64,000 nucleotides of DNA from DATMBF01 sp035559595 (GTDB lineage: Bacteria > Bacteroidota > Ignavibacteria > UBA10030): NCBI GenBank assembly GCA_035559595.1, contig DATMBF010000034.1:29225-93224 (forward strand). Reading direction: 5' to 3'. The position numbers were made by a program, and so were the translations under genes. Below the pieces are notes generated by a model, which saw only the letters and a list, made by a program, of their open reading frames with translations, ran no database searches and was not told the origin of the DNA. This document shows positions 51,896-60,728 of this stretch, piece after piece; within the stretch, counting starts at the first letter, position 1; every line of letters begins with the position of its first letter.

Positions 51896-51958
51896 GAGTG
51901 GCCCGGCGTCGAAACCCAAGCTTGCGTAGCTCAGGCCGCACCGTTCTACGACCTGCCT

Positions 51959-52033
51959 TGGTAGGACAGCGTTCCCGCTCTGTCCACCGAGCAAACACAA
52001 GGATCGCAGGGTAGACAGTCGAGACGACTGTCC
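51959..52033. repeat. dispersed repeat family R2, copy 1
   Basis: GGTAGGACAG (51960-51969), TCCCG, CTGTCC (51980-51985), then GACAGTCGAGA starting at 52014. Contains two inverted repeats: GGACAG/CTGTCC and GACAGTCG-AGA-CGACTGTC (52014-52032). The distance of 53 bases from GTAGGACAG to GACAGTCGAGA is the same in copy 2. Confidence 0.7.
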
Positions 52034-52173
52034 ACTCCGGCCATTTCTTAGCCCTTGTTCCCACCATCTCGTTGCTCAGCAAAGCTCTACTTCGCTGAAT
52101 GTGCATCCGCAGTGAATCAAGAAAGATGGAGCCTGCCTGCGCAAATCCACACTTTGTGGAAACTGCGAAGGTG

Positions 52174-52268
52174 GACTCCATCCATACCCGCAGTGCCCGG
52201 TCGAGGTTGCAATCATTCTCCTATACACATCTGTAAGAATCCGTGCACAATCCGGGTGAATCCGCGCC
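52174..52268. repeat. dispersed repeat family R1, copy C
   Basis: About 95 bases similar to copies A and B, ending at the stop codon of the cargo gene 52269-54032. It contains AATCCG three times (52238, 52249, 52259) at steps of 11 and 10 bases, about one DNA turn each. Confidence 0.65.
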
Positions 52269-54032
52269 CTATTTTACGAAAAGCATCTTGCGCACCTGAA
52301 CGAAAGGCTTCTCCCCCTCTTTTTGAACATGTGCTTCGAGACGGTAGAAGTACATCCCCGTCGCCACCTCCTGTCCACGATCGTTTTTTGCATCCCACGT
52401 GACTGAATAGAACCCAGGGGACTGGAAGCCGTTCACCAGTGTCCGCACCTCTACGCCAAGCATCGTGTACACTCTCAGTGTGACGAGAGCCTCTTCGACA
52501 ATGCCGTATTCGATGGTGGTAACAGGATTAAACGGGTTGGGGTAATTGTTTGAAAGAAAGAATTCCCCGGGTACGAGATGGACATCCTCTTCGATCGGCT
52601 CTGTGACAATTGCTTCAACGCCCACGCTGTCCGGGCTCGATTGGGCATTATGCTCAAAGACCACCCAGCCCGACCGAACGCCGGCGATCTCCCCCGCCCT
52701 CACAACCACTGAAAATGAGGCCGTATCCCCCGGAGGCACGACCACATTTCCTCCACCTACAGAGATCCAGGGTTGAGGCGAAAACACTCTTTGTATCGTC
52801 AATGAATCGTTCCCGCTATTGCGAATATCAATACGACCCGCCACCGTCGTTCGAGTTTGCACGTTTCCAAACGAGACCTCACGAGTACTCACGGAAAAGA
52901 GAGGTGCCTTGCCAACACCGGTTGCCAGAATCACCGCCCTTGAACCCGGCGCGTTGTGCGTAAATTCGATCTCTCCTTCATGCTCACCGATGGCCCTTGG
53001 CGAAAAAGAAACCACAAACGAGGAGAAGGACATTGGCGCTACCGTCAGAATCGTCGGAGAAAGGGCAAACGATGGATCAGTGGAGCGGGCAGAAACAACA
53101 AGCGTATCAGAACCGGCGTTAGCAATGTCGATCCTCCCCGTAGATCGTCGGCGTAATTTTGTGTCCTCGAAGATCAAGACGGGACTCGGCGGCACGAATA
53201 CCGGCGCTCTCCCCACTCCCCGCACGATCAATGTATCGGGAATAACGCTCCCGCGGCGATGAACAATCAGCAGCCCCTCTTCTGACTGATCCTCTTCCGG
53301 ACGAAAGTCGACATAGAGCCATGCTTCCCTTCCGTCCTCTGAGGTAGGACCTTGTTGAATAGCAAAGCGTGTGTTCGTAATGCGGGCAGAATCGATGGTT
53401 ACCGCATCGAGAGTCAGGCCTCTGAGAACAATACTGTCTCTCTTCACCAATCGCGCCTTCAACGTTCCAAAGTTGAGGGTCCGGGGCTCAAACGAATACG
53501 CCGGTCCCCCGATGACCAGATCGGACAAGCCTGAGACTTCCACGGTCATTGCATGGCGTTCTACGTCGTGCGAGATTGTTCTGAGAGGTACCCACCGCTC
53601 ACCCTGTCGTTGATACACTTGAAGCGAGGAAGGTACGATCCCGCCAGCCGATGCCAGATCGTCTTCAGAGTACGTTATCGTCGCGTGACCGGTAAAAGAT
53701 CGGAGGCCGGAACCTGCAACGATACGGTAGTATTGACGGAGAATCTCAGGTGGGAGACCATCGCCTTTGATCGGCGCGGAATCGACATCGACAACGGTAA
53801 TGCTCACCCTCGCAGAGCCCGAAAGGGATCGGACAGTAAGAATGAGAGGGAGATAATCGCTTTTGCCTCCGATATCCCAACGCAAGGTTCCAGGTGTTGA
53901 GACTAAGAATGTTAACTGACCGCGGACAAACTTCAGCTCGGAGGAGATCCTCTCGACGACCTGCGCCGTTACGATGTGAAAGGAGGCAAGGGACGATATG
54001 GAAAGAATCAGAACTCGATACCAAAGACTCAT
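52269..54032 (-). CDS. secreted ASH-repeat protein with T9SS sorting domain
   Basis: About 587 residues from the ATG at 54032 (the longer frame upstream crosses the promoter and a terminator). Signal peptide VLILSISSLASFHIVTAQ. Three ASH/choice-of-anchor D-type beta-sandwiches follow, each with a LNFGTLKARLVKRDSIVLRG / VSFGNVQTRTTVAGRIDIRN-like opening and the pattern NAGSDTLVV or NSGNDSLTI. The C-terminal sorting domain runs FFLSNNYPNPFNPVTTIEY to GMYFYRLEAHVQ and ends KMLFVK. Likely a surface or adhesive protein. Confidence 0.82.
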   Translation of the reverse strand: MSLWYRVLILSISSLASFHIVTAQVVERISSELKFVRGQLTFLVSTPGTLRWDIGGKSDYLPLILTVRSLSGSARVSITVVDVDSAPIKGDGLPPEILRQYYRIVAGSGLRSFTGHATITYSEDDLASAGGIVPSSLQVYQRQGERWVPLRTISHDVERHAMTVEVSGLSDLVIGGPAYSFEPRTLNFGTLKARLVKRDSIVLRGLTLDAVTIDSARITNTRFAIQQGPTSEDGREAWLYVDFRPEEDQSEEGLLIVHRRGSVIPDTLIVRGVGRAPVFVPPSPVLIFEDTKLRRRSTGRIDIANAGSDTLVVSARSTDPSFALSPTILTVAPMSFSSFVVSFSPRAIGEHEGEIEFTHNAPGSRAVILATGVGKAPLFSVSTREVSFGNVQTRTTVAGRIDIRNSGNDSLTIQRVFSPQPWISVGGGNVVVPPGDTASFSVVVRAGEIAGVRSGWVVFEHNAQSSPDSVGVEAIVTEPIEEDVHLVPGEFFLSNNYPNPFNPVTTIEYGIVEEALVTLRVYTMLGVEVRTLVNGFQSPGFYSVTWDAKNDRGQEVATGMYFYRLEAHVQKEGEKPFVQVRKMLFVK

Positions 54033-54063
54033 TCGCTCCCCGTTATCGTGAACATTCCTCTCA

Positions 54064-54092
54064 AACTTAGGAAACTCCCAACCACAAGTCAA
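54064..54092 (-). promoter_or_regulatory. putative promoter TTGACT-N17-TAAGTT of the ASH-repeat gene
   Basis: TTGACT (54087-54092) and TAAGTT (54064-54069), 17-base spacer, leader about 25 bases. The -10 region also reads TAAGTTTG, matching the Bacteroidota TAnnTTTG box. Confidence 0.5.
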
Positions 54093-54134
54093 GTGGCCTT
54101 CCATTCCCTGCCGGCAATCTTGCGCTACGTCAAC

Positions 54135-54170
54135 CCAAAAAAGCCCGGTTCCTGTGGAGAAACCGGGCTT
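54135..54170 (-). terminator. rho-independent terminator after the Ig-like cargo gene
   Basis: AAGCCCGGTT (54141-54150) pairs with AACCGGGCTT (54161-54170) in a ten-pair stem; on the minus strand it is followed by TTTTTT. It lies 23 bases 3' of the stop at 54193. Confidence 0.9.
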
Positions 54171-54192
54171 CAATCCTGGGATTCATGCCGAA

Positions 54193-55860
54193 TCAACGAA
54201 CAAGCAGCATCTTCTTCGTTTGTTCGAACTCTCCTGCTTTGATGCGATAGAGATAAAACCCGGTCGCGACCTGACGCCCGAGGAGATCCTTCCCGTCCCA
54301 CCGTACAGTATGGTGTCCTGCCGAACGCTCGCTGTTGACGAGTTGCGCAACCTCCTGACCGAGGATGTTGTACACCGTCAGGGTTACGAACTGTTTCTGA
54401 GGAAGTTCAAAGCTGATTACCGTCTCGGGGTTGAAGGGGTTTGGGTAGTTCTGGAAAAGTTGATATGACGAAGGCGAGCCAGCCACAATATTGGGTACAT
54501 CAGTCGTCCCGGCATTGAGTACTTGGCCGTTCGTCATATCGACAAGGGCTATGAACCTGACATAGCTAGTGTCGTTCGCGTAGGCGGAATACTCGACCAC
54601 CCAAAAGATCTTTGTCGTGTCGGCGGCATATACCCATTTGAAATTCCCGCCGAAGATCATTCCGAGCGTCGACTGATACTGGTTGCGGAACGTCCTTCCT
54701 CCGTTTCTTTCCGCAACAGCAACTGCGCTATCGCTATCCACGAAGTTCGAAGGGATAGTCAACATATTTGCGAGCGGAAAGGCCAGACTATCTTCAACTG
54801 TCCGCCTCAAAGAAGAAGAAACGAACGAAGTGGGTTGTTTTGGAGAGGCTGACCACTTTCGTTTCGACATCTCCGTGATTCTCGAACTTTGCCCTCCGGG
54901 GGACCCGACAATTCCCGTATCGCCGAAGGCAAAGGCTGTCGTTGCAAAGACATAAGTACCTGTTTGGAGAGTAGGCGAATAGTATCCGTAAATCCAGAAG
55001 ATCGATTTCCCGGTCGAGTCCACCGGAATGGTTCCGACGAACTTGAGCTGTTGATCATTCGCAAACCTCCCGGCCACATTATCTGCCCGCGGTTTGACAT
55101 TGCGTGCCGTGGTCAGCGTAAGCTCCGGGAATGCGATATTGATTCCCGTCGGATTGTTCCCACTGACAACGACACTATCAGGTATACCATCGGCGTTTGG
55201 ATCGTAGAATCCGATGAGATCCACGAACCCGAAATCTTCGATATCGCCGTCATGATCAACATCGACCGCCGCCGTCGGCCAATAAATGCCATCCCGCACG
55301 CCGGAGACAGAGTATGTGCCGTTCCCTGCAGCAAGGGCTGCCCGGCGCACGTTGATGTCACCCTGCGAAAACACCGGGTTATCGAGCAGCCCTACAACGA
55401 TTTTGTTCGAAAGTTCTTGATAAGTCGCCGGCAATGTCACGGTCCCGCTCACGCTTTGTGTGCCGCTTGAAGTCGCGGTCGTGTAATTAAGCACGTACGG
55501 AGTACTCAGCATACTCCCATCCATGCTGTTGGCGGCGCTGACAATCCACACGAAATCCGTATTCGCGCTGTGTTGAACGTAGAGTGTGATGGTTCGGAAA
55601 TCACTACTCAGTCGCACGGAATCAACCTGAACCGAATCTCCAGGATCCGCCGCGATGAAACCGATAGGGAGTTGATGATCTCCAAAGCGCCACGATGTGT
55701 CGAGCGGTGCTGAAAAAGTGAAACTGACCGAACCTTGCAGTGCAACGCTTGTTGCACCATTAACTGGAACAGAAGACAACACTGCAAAATCATTCTGACC
55801 AAGGACGACGTGCACATACGTCCCAAGTGCGATGATGAGATACTGTGTCAATCTCTGCAT
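54193..55860 (-). CDS. secreted SbsA/Ig-like protein with T9SS sorting domain
   Basis: A 555-residue exported protein: signal peptide (LTQYLIIALGTYVHVVLGQ), a bacterial Ig-like (SbsA-type) domain near 30-125 (SSVPVNGATSVALQGSVSF, LYVQHSANTDFVWIV), a central region with a dockerin/EF-like DVDHDGDIEDFG and DPNADGIPDSV that could bind calcium, and the sorting domain YQLFQNYPNPFNPETVISF to GFYLYRIKAGEFE ending KMLLVR. Function unknown. Confidence 0.82.
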   Translation of the reverse strand: MQRLTQYLIIALGTYVHVVLGQNDFAVLSSVPVNGATSVALQGSVSFTFSAPLDTSWRFGDHQLPIGFIAADPGDSVQVDSVRLSSDFRTITLYVQHSANTDFVWIVSAANSMDGSMLSTPYVLNYTTATSSGTQSVSGTVTLPATYQELSNKIVVGLLDNPVFSQGDINVRRAALAAGNGTYSVSGVRDGIYWPTAAVDVDHDGDIEDFGFVDLIGFYDPNADGIPDSVVVSGNNPTGINIAFPELTLTTARNVKPRADNVAGRFANDQQLKFVGTIPVDSTGKSIFWIYGYYSPTLQTGTYVFATTAFAFGDTGIVGSPGGQSSRITEMSKRKWSASPKQPTSFVSSSLRRTVEDSLAFPLANMLTIPSNFVDSDSAVAVAERNGGRTFRNQYQSTLGMIFGGNFKWVYAADTTKIFWVVEYSAYANDTSYVRFIALVDMTNGQVLNAGTTDVPNIVAGSPSSYQLFQNYPNPFNPETVISFELPQKQFVTLTVYNILGQEVAQLVNSERSAGHHTVRWDGKDLLGRQVATGFYLYRIKAGEFEQTKKMLLVR

Positions 55861-55907
55861 TTGTGAATCCTTTCGTGTTAAGATTGGGGGTTTCCCGATT
55901 GCATTCC

Positions 55908-55936
55908 AATATCAAAAAAACCGTGCCAACATTCAA
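55908..55936 (-). promoter_or_regulatory. putative promoter TTGAAT-N17-GATATT
   Basis: Boxes at 55931-55936 and 55908-55913 with a 17-base spacer; the leader to the cargo ATG at 55860 is about 40 bases and contains AAAGGA at a good distance. Each box matches consensus at four of six bases. Confidence 0.4.
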
Positions 55937-55951
55937 CGTGATGCTCGTGCT

Positions 55952-57079
55952 TTAACTCAACCGTTTCCTGAATCTCAGTACACTCGCCGTGAAGATTGTG
56001 ATGCCAAACACAAGAAGCGCAACAGCCTGAGGCCAGAGCGTTTCGAGGCCAACTCCTTTGAGGAAGATCCCGCGCACAATTGCAAAGAAATAACGGAGTG
56101 GCATCGCAAGCGAGATATACTGGATAACAGTCGGCATATTCTCGATCGGGAAGACGAAACCGGAGAAAAACATCATCGGCATCATGACGAAGAAAATTGC
56201 TGTCATCATCGCCTGCTGCTGAGTGCGCGAAACGGTCGAGACGAACAAACCGAGACCGAGTGTGGTCAGCAGAAAGATGAGACAAAGAGAGAACAGCAGC
56301 CAAAAACCACCTTTGACAGGCAGGTCGAAGAAGAACGTTGCCACACCCACCACCAAAAACACATCGACAATACCGATCATGAGGAAGGGTACGATCTTTC
56401 CAATGATGAGCTGACGGGGACTAATAGGAGTAACGATCAGTTGCTCGAGTGTACCAAGCTCTTTTTCCTTCACGATCGCAAGGGAGGTCAGCAACATCGT
56501 CATCACCATCAACAACAGTCCAAGAACACCAGGAACCATGAAGTTGCGGCTTTTCAGCTCCGGGTTATACCAAACGCGAATCTCCGCATTGAGCCTCGGC
56601 GGAAGTGGTGCTCCCCCGCGGCGGAAAATTCTCTCAATAAGAATATCCTGGGAAAATCTCCCTGCAATTTGTGATGCGTAACTTAGTCCCACCCCACCTG
56701 AGGTTGTCTCTGATCCATCGGCAATTACTTGGACGGGTGCTGGCCTTCCTTGACCCAACTTTCGCTCGAATCCTGAGGGAATCACCAGAGCAACAGAGGC
56801 GTGCCCATCCTCCATGAGATGATCGATCTCGTAGTCTTTTTCCACATAATCGACAATCCGAAAGTATCCGGTGCTCGTAAAGCGCGCGACGAAACCCCGA
56901 CTTGCCTCAGAACGATCAAGATCCATCACCAGCATCGGAATCTCGCTAACATCGAGATTGGCGGCATAACCCAGAAGGAGCAACTGAATGACTGGCGCAA
57001 TGAAGCTCATGCCGAACATTTTCCGATCTTGGCGAAGCTGCAGAAATTCCTTCCGAACGATATGAAGTATCGTTTGCAT
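55952..57079 (-). CDS. ABC-2 type efflux permease (YbhR-like)
   Basis: A 375-residue permease: one N-terminal helix (about 22-42, with FGMSFIAPVIQLLLLGYA), a large periplasmic domain (45-170), then five helices with the EKELGTLEQLIVTPI coupling loop. Pairs with the similar permease directly upstream (five-base gap) and with the ATPases of the same operon. Substrate unknown; homologous systems export drugs or other amphiphiles. Confidence 0.9.
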   Translation of the reverse strand: MQTILHIVRKEFLQLRQDRKMFGMSFIAPVIQLLLLGYAANLDVSEIPMLVMDLDRSEASRGFVARFTSTGYFRIVDYVEKDYEIDHLMEDGHASVALVIPSGFERKLGQGRPAPVQVIADGSETTSGGVGLSYASQIAGRFSQDILIERIFRRGGAPLPPRLNAEIRVWYNPELKSRNFMVPGVLGLLLMVMTMLLTSLAIVKEKELGTLEQLIVTPISPRQLIIGKIVPFLMIGIVDVFLVVGVATFFFDLPVKGGFWLLFSLCLIFLLTTLGLGLFVSTVSRTQQQAMMTAIFFVMMPMMFFSGFVFPIENMPTVIQYISLAMPLRYFFAIVRGIFLKGVGLETLWPQAVALLVFGITIFTASVLRFRKRLS

Positions 57080-57084
57080 GATCG

Positions 57085-58218
57085 TTAATGAAGAATCTTC
57101 CGTAAGCGAAGAGAACTTAATCCAACAGTAAACACCGCGTAAGCGACCAACATGAGAAGCTGATCCCAGAAAGCACTGAGACCGGCGCCTTTCAGAATGA
57201 CGCCGCGCAAAGCAACAAGAAAGTATTTCGCGGGAATGAAATACGTTATGCCTTGAACAACTGCGGGCATATTCCGAATCGGAAAGACAAAACCTGACAG
57301 AATGAAGGTCGGGAGTAACGTCGAAAGGGTTGCAATCATAAACGCCACTTGTTGCGTCTCTGCAACGGTGGAAATCAGCAGACCAAATCCGAGACTTCCA
57401 ACGAGGAAGATGAGCGTAACGAGAAAGAGCAAGAGGTAACTCCCCCGCACCTCCACATCAAACAGAAGATAACCGACAAGCAGAATCGAAACCGAGGCAA
57501 GGAGCGAGATAAGCGTATAGGGGATGGTTTTGCCGATTGCCATCTCGAGGGGTTGAATCGGTGAAACCATCATTTGCTCCATTGTCCCAAGTTCGCGCTC
57601 CCGTACAACGGAAAGGGCAGTCGATACAACCGCCACGACCATGAGTATGAACGCAATCAAACCCGGCACTAGGTATTTTGCGCTTCTCAGCTCAGGATTA
57701 TACCAGACCCGCGGCTGGAGGTCGATTGGGATGGTTAAGCTCCCTCCGGCCACACGCTGAAATCCCGATGCTATGACGCGGAGCGAATATTGCTGGATGA
57801 TTCCATTCACGTACCCGAGAACCGTGGAGGCTGTAAAGGAATTCGCTCCGTCGACGAGAACCTGAATACTTGCCTCTTTCCCCCGGGCCAAATCACGCGA
57901 AAATGTCGATGGAATCACCAGCACTACGCGTACTTCCCCGGCATCAAGCAGCCTGTCGATTTCGCGAGGGCTCTCGACGTGGCGCTTTAAATCGAAGAAC
58001 TCGGAATTCCAGAATTGCTGCGCAAACGCTCTGCTGGCTGCACTTCGATCTTGGTCATAGACCGCAATGGAGGTGTGCTTGACATCGAAGTTCAGCGCAT
58101 AACCGAACATGAGGAGCATGAGGGCGGGAATGAAGAGCAGAACACCGAGAATCCTCTTGTCCCGTCCGATCTGTCTGAACTCTTTTCGAACTATCGGGAG
58201 AATCGTGGTTGCTGGCAT
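57085..58218 (-). CDS. ABC-2 type efflux permease (YbhS-like)
   Basis: A 377-residue permease like its neighbour (RILGVLLFIPALMLLMFGYALN, periplasmic domain, RERELGTMEQMMVSPIQPLE coupling loop, five C-terminal helices). The ATG at 58218 gives a length equal to its partner; the frame continues to 58272 but crosses repeat R2, so that extension is unlikely. Confidence 0.9.
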   Translation of the reverse strand: MPATTILPIVRKEFRQIGRDKRILGVLLFIPALMLLMFGYALNFDVKHTSIAVYDQDRSAASRAFAQQFWNSEFFDLKRHVESPREIDRLLDAGEVRVVLVIPSTFSRDLARGKEASIQVLVDGANSFTASTVLGYVNGIIQQYSLRVIASGFQRVAGGSLTIPIDLQPRVWYNPELRSAKYLVPGLIAFILMVVAVVSTALSVVRERELGTMEQMMVSPIQPLEMAIGKTIPYTLISLLASVSILLVGYLLFDVEVRGSYLLLFLVTLIFLVGSLGFGLLISTVAETQQVAFMIATLSTLLPTFILSGFVFPIRNMPAVVQGITYFIPAKYFLVALRGVILKGAGLSAFWDQLLMLVAYAVFTVGLSSLRLRKILH

Positions 58219-58227
58219 AAACTTGTG

Positions 58228-58294
58228 AGGTAGGACAGGACTCCCGTCCTGTCCGCCAAGATGAAACGCCATTGCGAAGATGGACAGTCGAGAA
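58228..58294. repeat. dispersed repeat family R2, copy 2
   Basis: GGTAGGACAG (58229-58238), with GGACAGGAC-TCCC-GTCCTGTCC forming a nine-pair hairpin (58233-58254), then GACAGTCGAGA at 58283. Spacing between landmarks equals copy 1. It lies inside the efflux operon, between the second ATPase gene and its permease, where the hairpin may tune downstream expression. Confidence 0.7.
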
Positions 58295-58317
58295 CGCCTG
58301 CCTCCCTTGTCAGATTC

Positions 58318-59313
58318 TCAAGAGGGAGCAAGACTTTCCTCCCGACCTCCCCTTTGTTGTCTTGCGTCCTCTTCTGCAATCAAATGAATAAAAACATCTT
58401 CCAACGAAGGAGCAATCGGGTCGATACGCCCGTAGTTGATCCGGTGCTTTTTCAAGATCTTCTTGATGCCCGTCGTTGCGTCAACTTCTTTTCGCGTGCT
58501 GATGTGAAATGCCGATCCAAAAATTGATGTCTCAACCACCCAATCCTCTTGCTGAAGGATTTCCATCGCCTCAACAGGGCGATCCGCGGTAACCTCATAC
58601 ATTGCGTACTTGTCCAGCTCGCGTTTTAGTTCGGATGGTGAGCCGAGAGCAATGAGTTTCGCGGCGTAGACAAGTCCGATCACACTACAATGTTCCGCCT
58701 CGTCGAGATAGTGCGTTGTTACAAAAACGGTAACACCGCGGTCGGAAAGCTCATAGATAAGATTCCAAAAGTTCCTCCGTGAGACCGGGTCGACCCCGCC
58801 CGTCGGTTCATCAAGAAACACAATCGGAGGCTCATGGAGGATCGCGCACCCAAGCGCAAGTCGCTGCTTCCATCCCCCTGAAAGCGTTTTCGTCAACGCA
58901 TCTTCTTTGCCGACCAGCCCTGCCATCTCCAATACCCAATCCTTTTGCTTCTTCAAAAGCGTATTGGTGAGGCCATAGATGCCTCCGTAGAAATCGATAT
59001 TCTGTTCGACGGTGAGATCCTCGTAAAGAGAAAACCGTTGAGACATATAACCGATGTTGGCTTTGACATCATCGGGATTCCTGCGCACATCGATCCCCCC
59101 GACGAAGGCTTCGCCCGATGTCGGCTCAAGCAAGCCACACAGCATCCGGATCGTCGTTGATTTCCCCGCGCCGTTCGGACCAAGAAACCCGAAGATCTCT
59201 CCCTTCTTCACGCTGAAGCTCATGTCGTTGACGGCAACAAACGAGCCAAACCGCTTCGTCAGGTTCCGGACGATGACGGCAAAATCATTGTTCGTATGGT
59301 GTGAAGGGGTCAT
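58318..59313 (-). CDS. ABC transporter ATPase (YbhF C-terminal half-like)
   Basis: A 331-residue ATPase: Walker A GPNGAGKSTTIRM, Q-loop MSQRFSLYEDL, signature LSGGWKQRLALG, Walker B IVFLDEPTGGVDP, switch His in VTTHYLDEA. A C-terminal extension of about 90 residues follows the core, as in exporter ATPases. Resembles the second half of two-domain YbhF. Start ATG 59313 is preferred over an upstream TTG. Confidence 0.92.
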   Translation of the reverse strand: MTPSHHTNNDFAVIVRNLTKRFGSFVAVNDMSFSVKKGEIFGFLGPNGAGKSTTIRMLCGLLEPTSGEAFVGGIDVRRNPDDVKANIGYMSQRFSLYEDLTVEQNIDFYGGIYGLTNTLLKKQKDWVLEMAGLVGKEDALTKTLSGGWKQRLALGCAILHEPPIVFLDEPTGGVDPVSRRNFWNLIYELSDRGVTVFVTTHYLDEAEHCSVIGLVYAAKLIALGSPSELKRELDKYAMYEVTADRPVEAMEILQQEDWVVETSIFGSAFHISTRKEVDATTGIKKILKKHRINYGRIDPIAPSLEDVFIHLIAEEDARQQRGGREESLAPS

Positions 59314-59359
59314 CAATCTGACGCTCAAACCTGAAGCAGAAGTATAGGAATTATCCTCT

Positions 59360-60721
59360 TTACCTGACAGTTGCTCCTACTGCTCGGTTCAGCCGCGCAG
59401 TAGCAAGAGCATGATCGATCATTGCGTTCGTGAACGAGATTCTCGCCCGCATTAAAGCCGTTTCCGCATCAAGCATCTCGGCATTCGTCACCAATCCCTG
59501 CTTGAACTTCTCGGATGTCATTCTGTGGCTTTCGGTCGCTTGGTTCAGTCCATCCTCAGCGACAGAGATTTTCTCTCGCGCCTCCATTTGCTTGAAGTAC
59601 TGCTGAGCAACCTCAAGTGCCACTGCGTCCTCCAGTTGCGCGAGGTTGGCTTGCGTCTGTGCAAGCATTGCCTCCGCTTGCGTTGTCTGAGCAGAGGTGG
59701 CCAACCAGTCCCAGAGATTCCATTGCAGACTCACGCCAACATCCCACGATCCCTCCCACCGATCCTTCGGGGGAATGATGCGAGGGTTAGGCCTTGCATA
59801 GTCATAGCCGGCGCTCACCATCACTTGCGGAAACCAGCCGCCTCGAGCGGCGACAACACCGGCCTTGCTCATTGAATGCCGATGAACCATGGCTTTGAGC
59901 TCGGGTCTTTCCATTCGTGCCTTCTTCATGAGAGTGGCAAGATCGTCAATAGATTGGCGAACGGCCACTACAGGCGTGTCTACGGGAATCGTGTGAGTCT
60001 CCAACGCCACACCGATCATGCTATTCAGCACCATCGCAGCAAGACGAATCCCGCTTTGCGCCTCTACGTGGCGAAGCTGCACATCGGAACGTTGGGCCTG
60101 AACTTTCAGCACATCTCCCTCGGTGGCCAAACCTTGATCGGCAAAGTTTCTGATTTCCCTCAGGCGCTCGTTCAATTGTGTTACCGATTGAGCAAGGACT
60201 TCCTCCAGTTTTCTTGCACGGTAGAGATTCCAGTAGGCAACAGTAACATTCAGTTCGAGCTCGGAACGATCTCTCGCAAACTCCTCACTGGCCGCGCTGA
60301 CCTGATAATCGGCAATATCGATGCTCTTCGCGAGTCGAAAGCCCGTAAACAGAGGCTGCTGGAGTGAGAGGCGAGCAGAATAGTTGTGCGTGACGACGGG
60401 GAACAACGTCTGTCGTCCGATGACCGGAAGCGTGATGGCGAATTCCTCCACACTGCTAAGCAGTACCGCGCGACTTGAAAGCCGCAATTGAGGAAGCACC
60501 GCGCTTCGTGCTTCCGTATATTTGGCTTCTGCTGCCAGGATACGAGCCTGTGCCATTTTGAGTGTCGGATGTTGATCGGCGGCACGCCCAATGGCCTCGG
60601 TAAGGGTCAGACGGAGTTCCTCACCCGGAGTGACGCCAAGACGCTCTTGCGCGAGGATCCGCTCGATCCCGCTAAAGGAGAAAGTGAGTATGAACAGTGT
60701 ATTGACAAAGAACGTTTTCAT
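59360..60721 (-). CDS. TolC-family outer-membrane efflux protein
   Basis: About 453 residues. Signal peptide MKTFFVNTLFILTFSFSGIERILA from the ATG at 60721 (GAGGG four bases before); then the two OEP repeats of long helices and beta strands (LTEAIGRAADQHPTLKMAQ, LDAETALMRARISF). It forms the outer-membrane end of a tripartite pump with the HlyD lipoprotein and the ABC parts. It sits between the two ATPase genes. Confidence 0.9.
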   Translation of the reverse strand: MKTFFVNTLFILTFSFSGIERILAQERLGVTPGEELRLTLTEAIGRAADQHPTLKMAQARILAAEAKYTEARSAVLPQLRLSSRAVLLSSVEEFAITLPVIGRQTLFPVVTHNYSARLSLQQPLFTGFRLAKSIDIADYQVSAASEEFARDRSELELNVTVAYWNLYRARKLEEVLAQSVTQLNERLREIRNFADQGLATEGDVLKVQAQRSDVQLRHVEAQSGIRLAAMVLNSMIGVALETHTIPVDTPVVAVRQSIDDLATLMKKARMERPELKAMVHRHSMSKAGVVAARGGWFPQVMVSAGYDYARPNPRIIPPKDRWEGSWDVGVSLQWNLWDWLATSAQTTQAEAMLAQTQANLAQLEDAVALEVAQQYFKQMEAREKISVAEDGLNQATESHRMTSEKFKQGLVTNAEMLDAETALMRARISFTNAMIDHALATARLNRAVGATVR

Positions 60722-60728
60722 GATTCCC

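Larger units (their letters stand above)
51748..52268. other. repeat-rich intergenic region between two T9SS cargo genes
   Basis: 521 bases holding the promoter at 51867-51895, one copy of repeat R2 (51959-52033) and R1 copy C (52174-52268). The remainder shows partial similarity to the region 3' of lptG, indicating duplicated intergenic DNA. No gene is supported. Confidence 0.6.

Noticed and set aside
55832..56674. 280-codon plus-strand frame
   Set aside because: Antisense to an ABC-2 permease; extreme His/Gln/Asp content mirrors the hydrophobic codons on the other strand.
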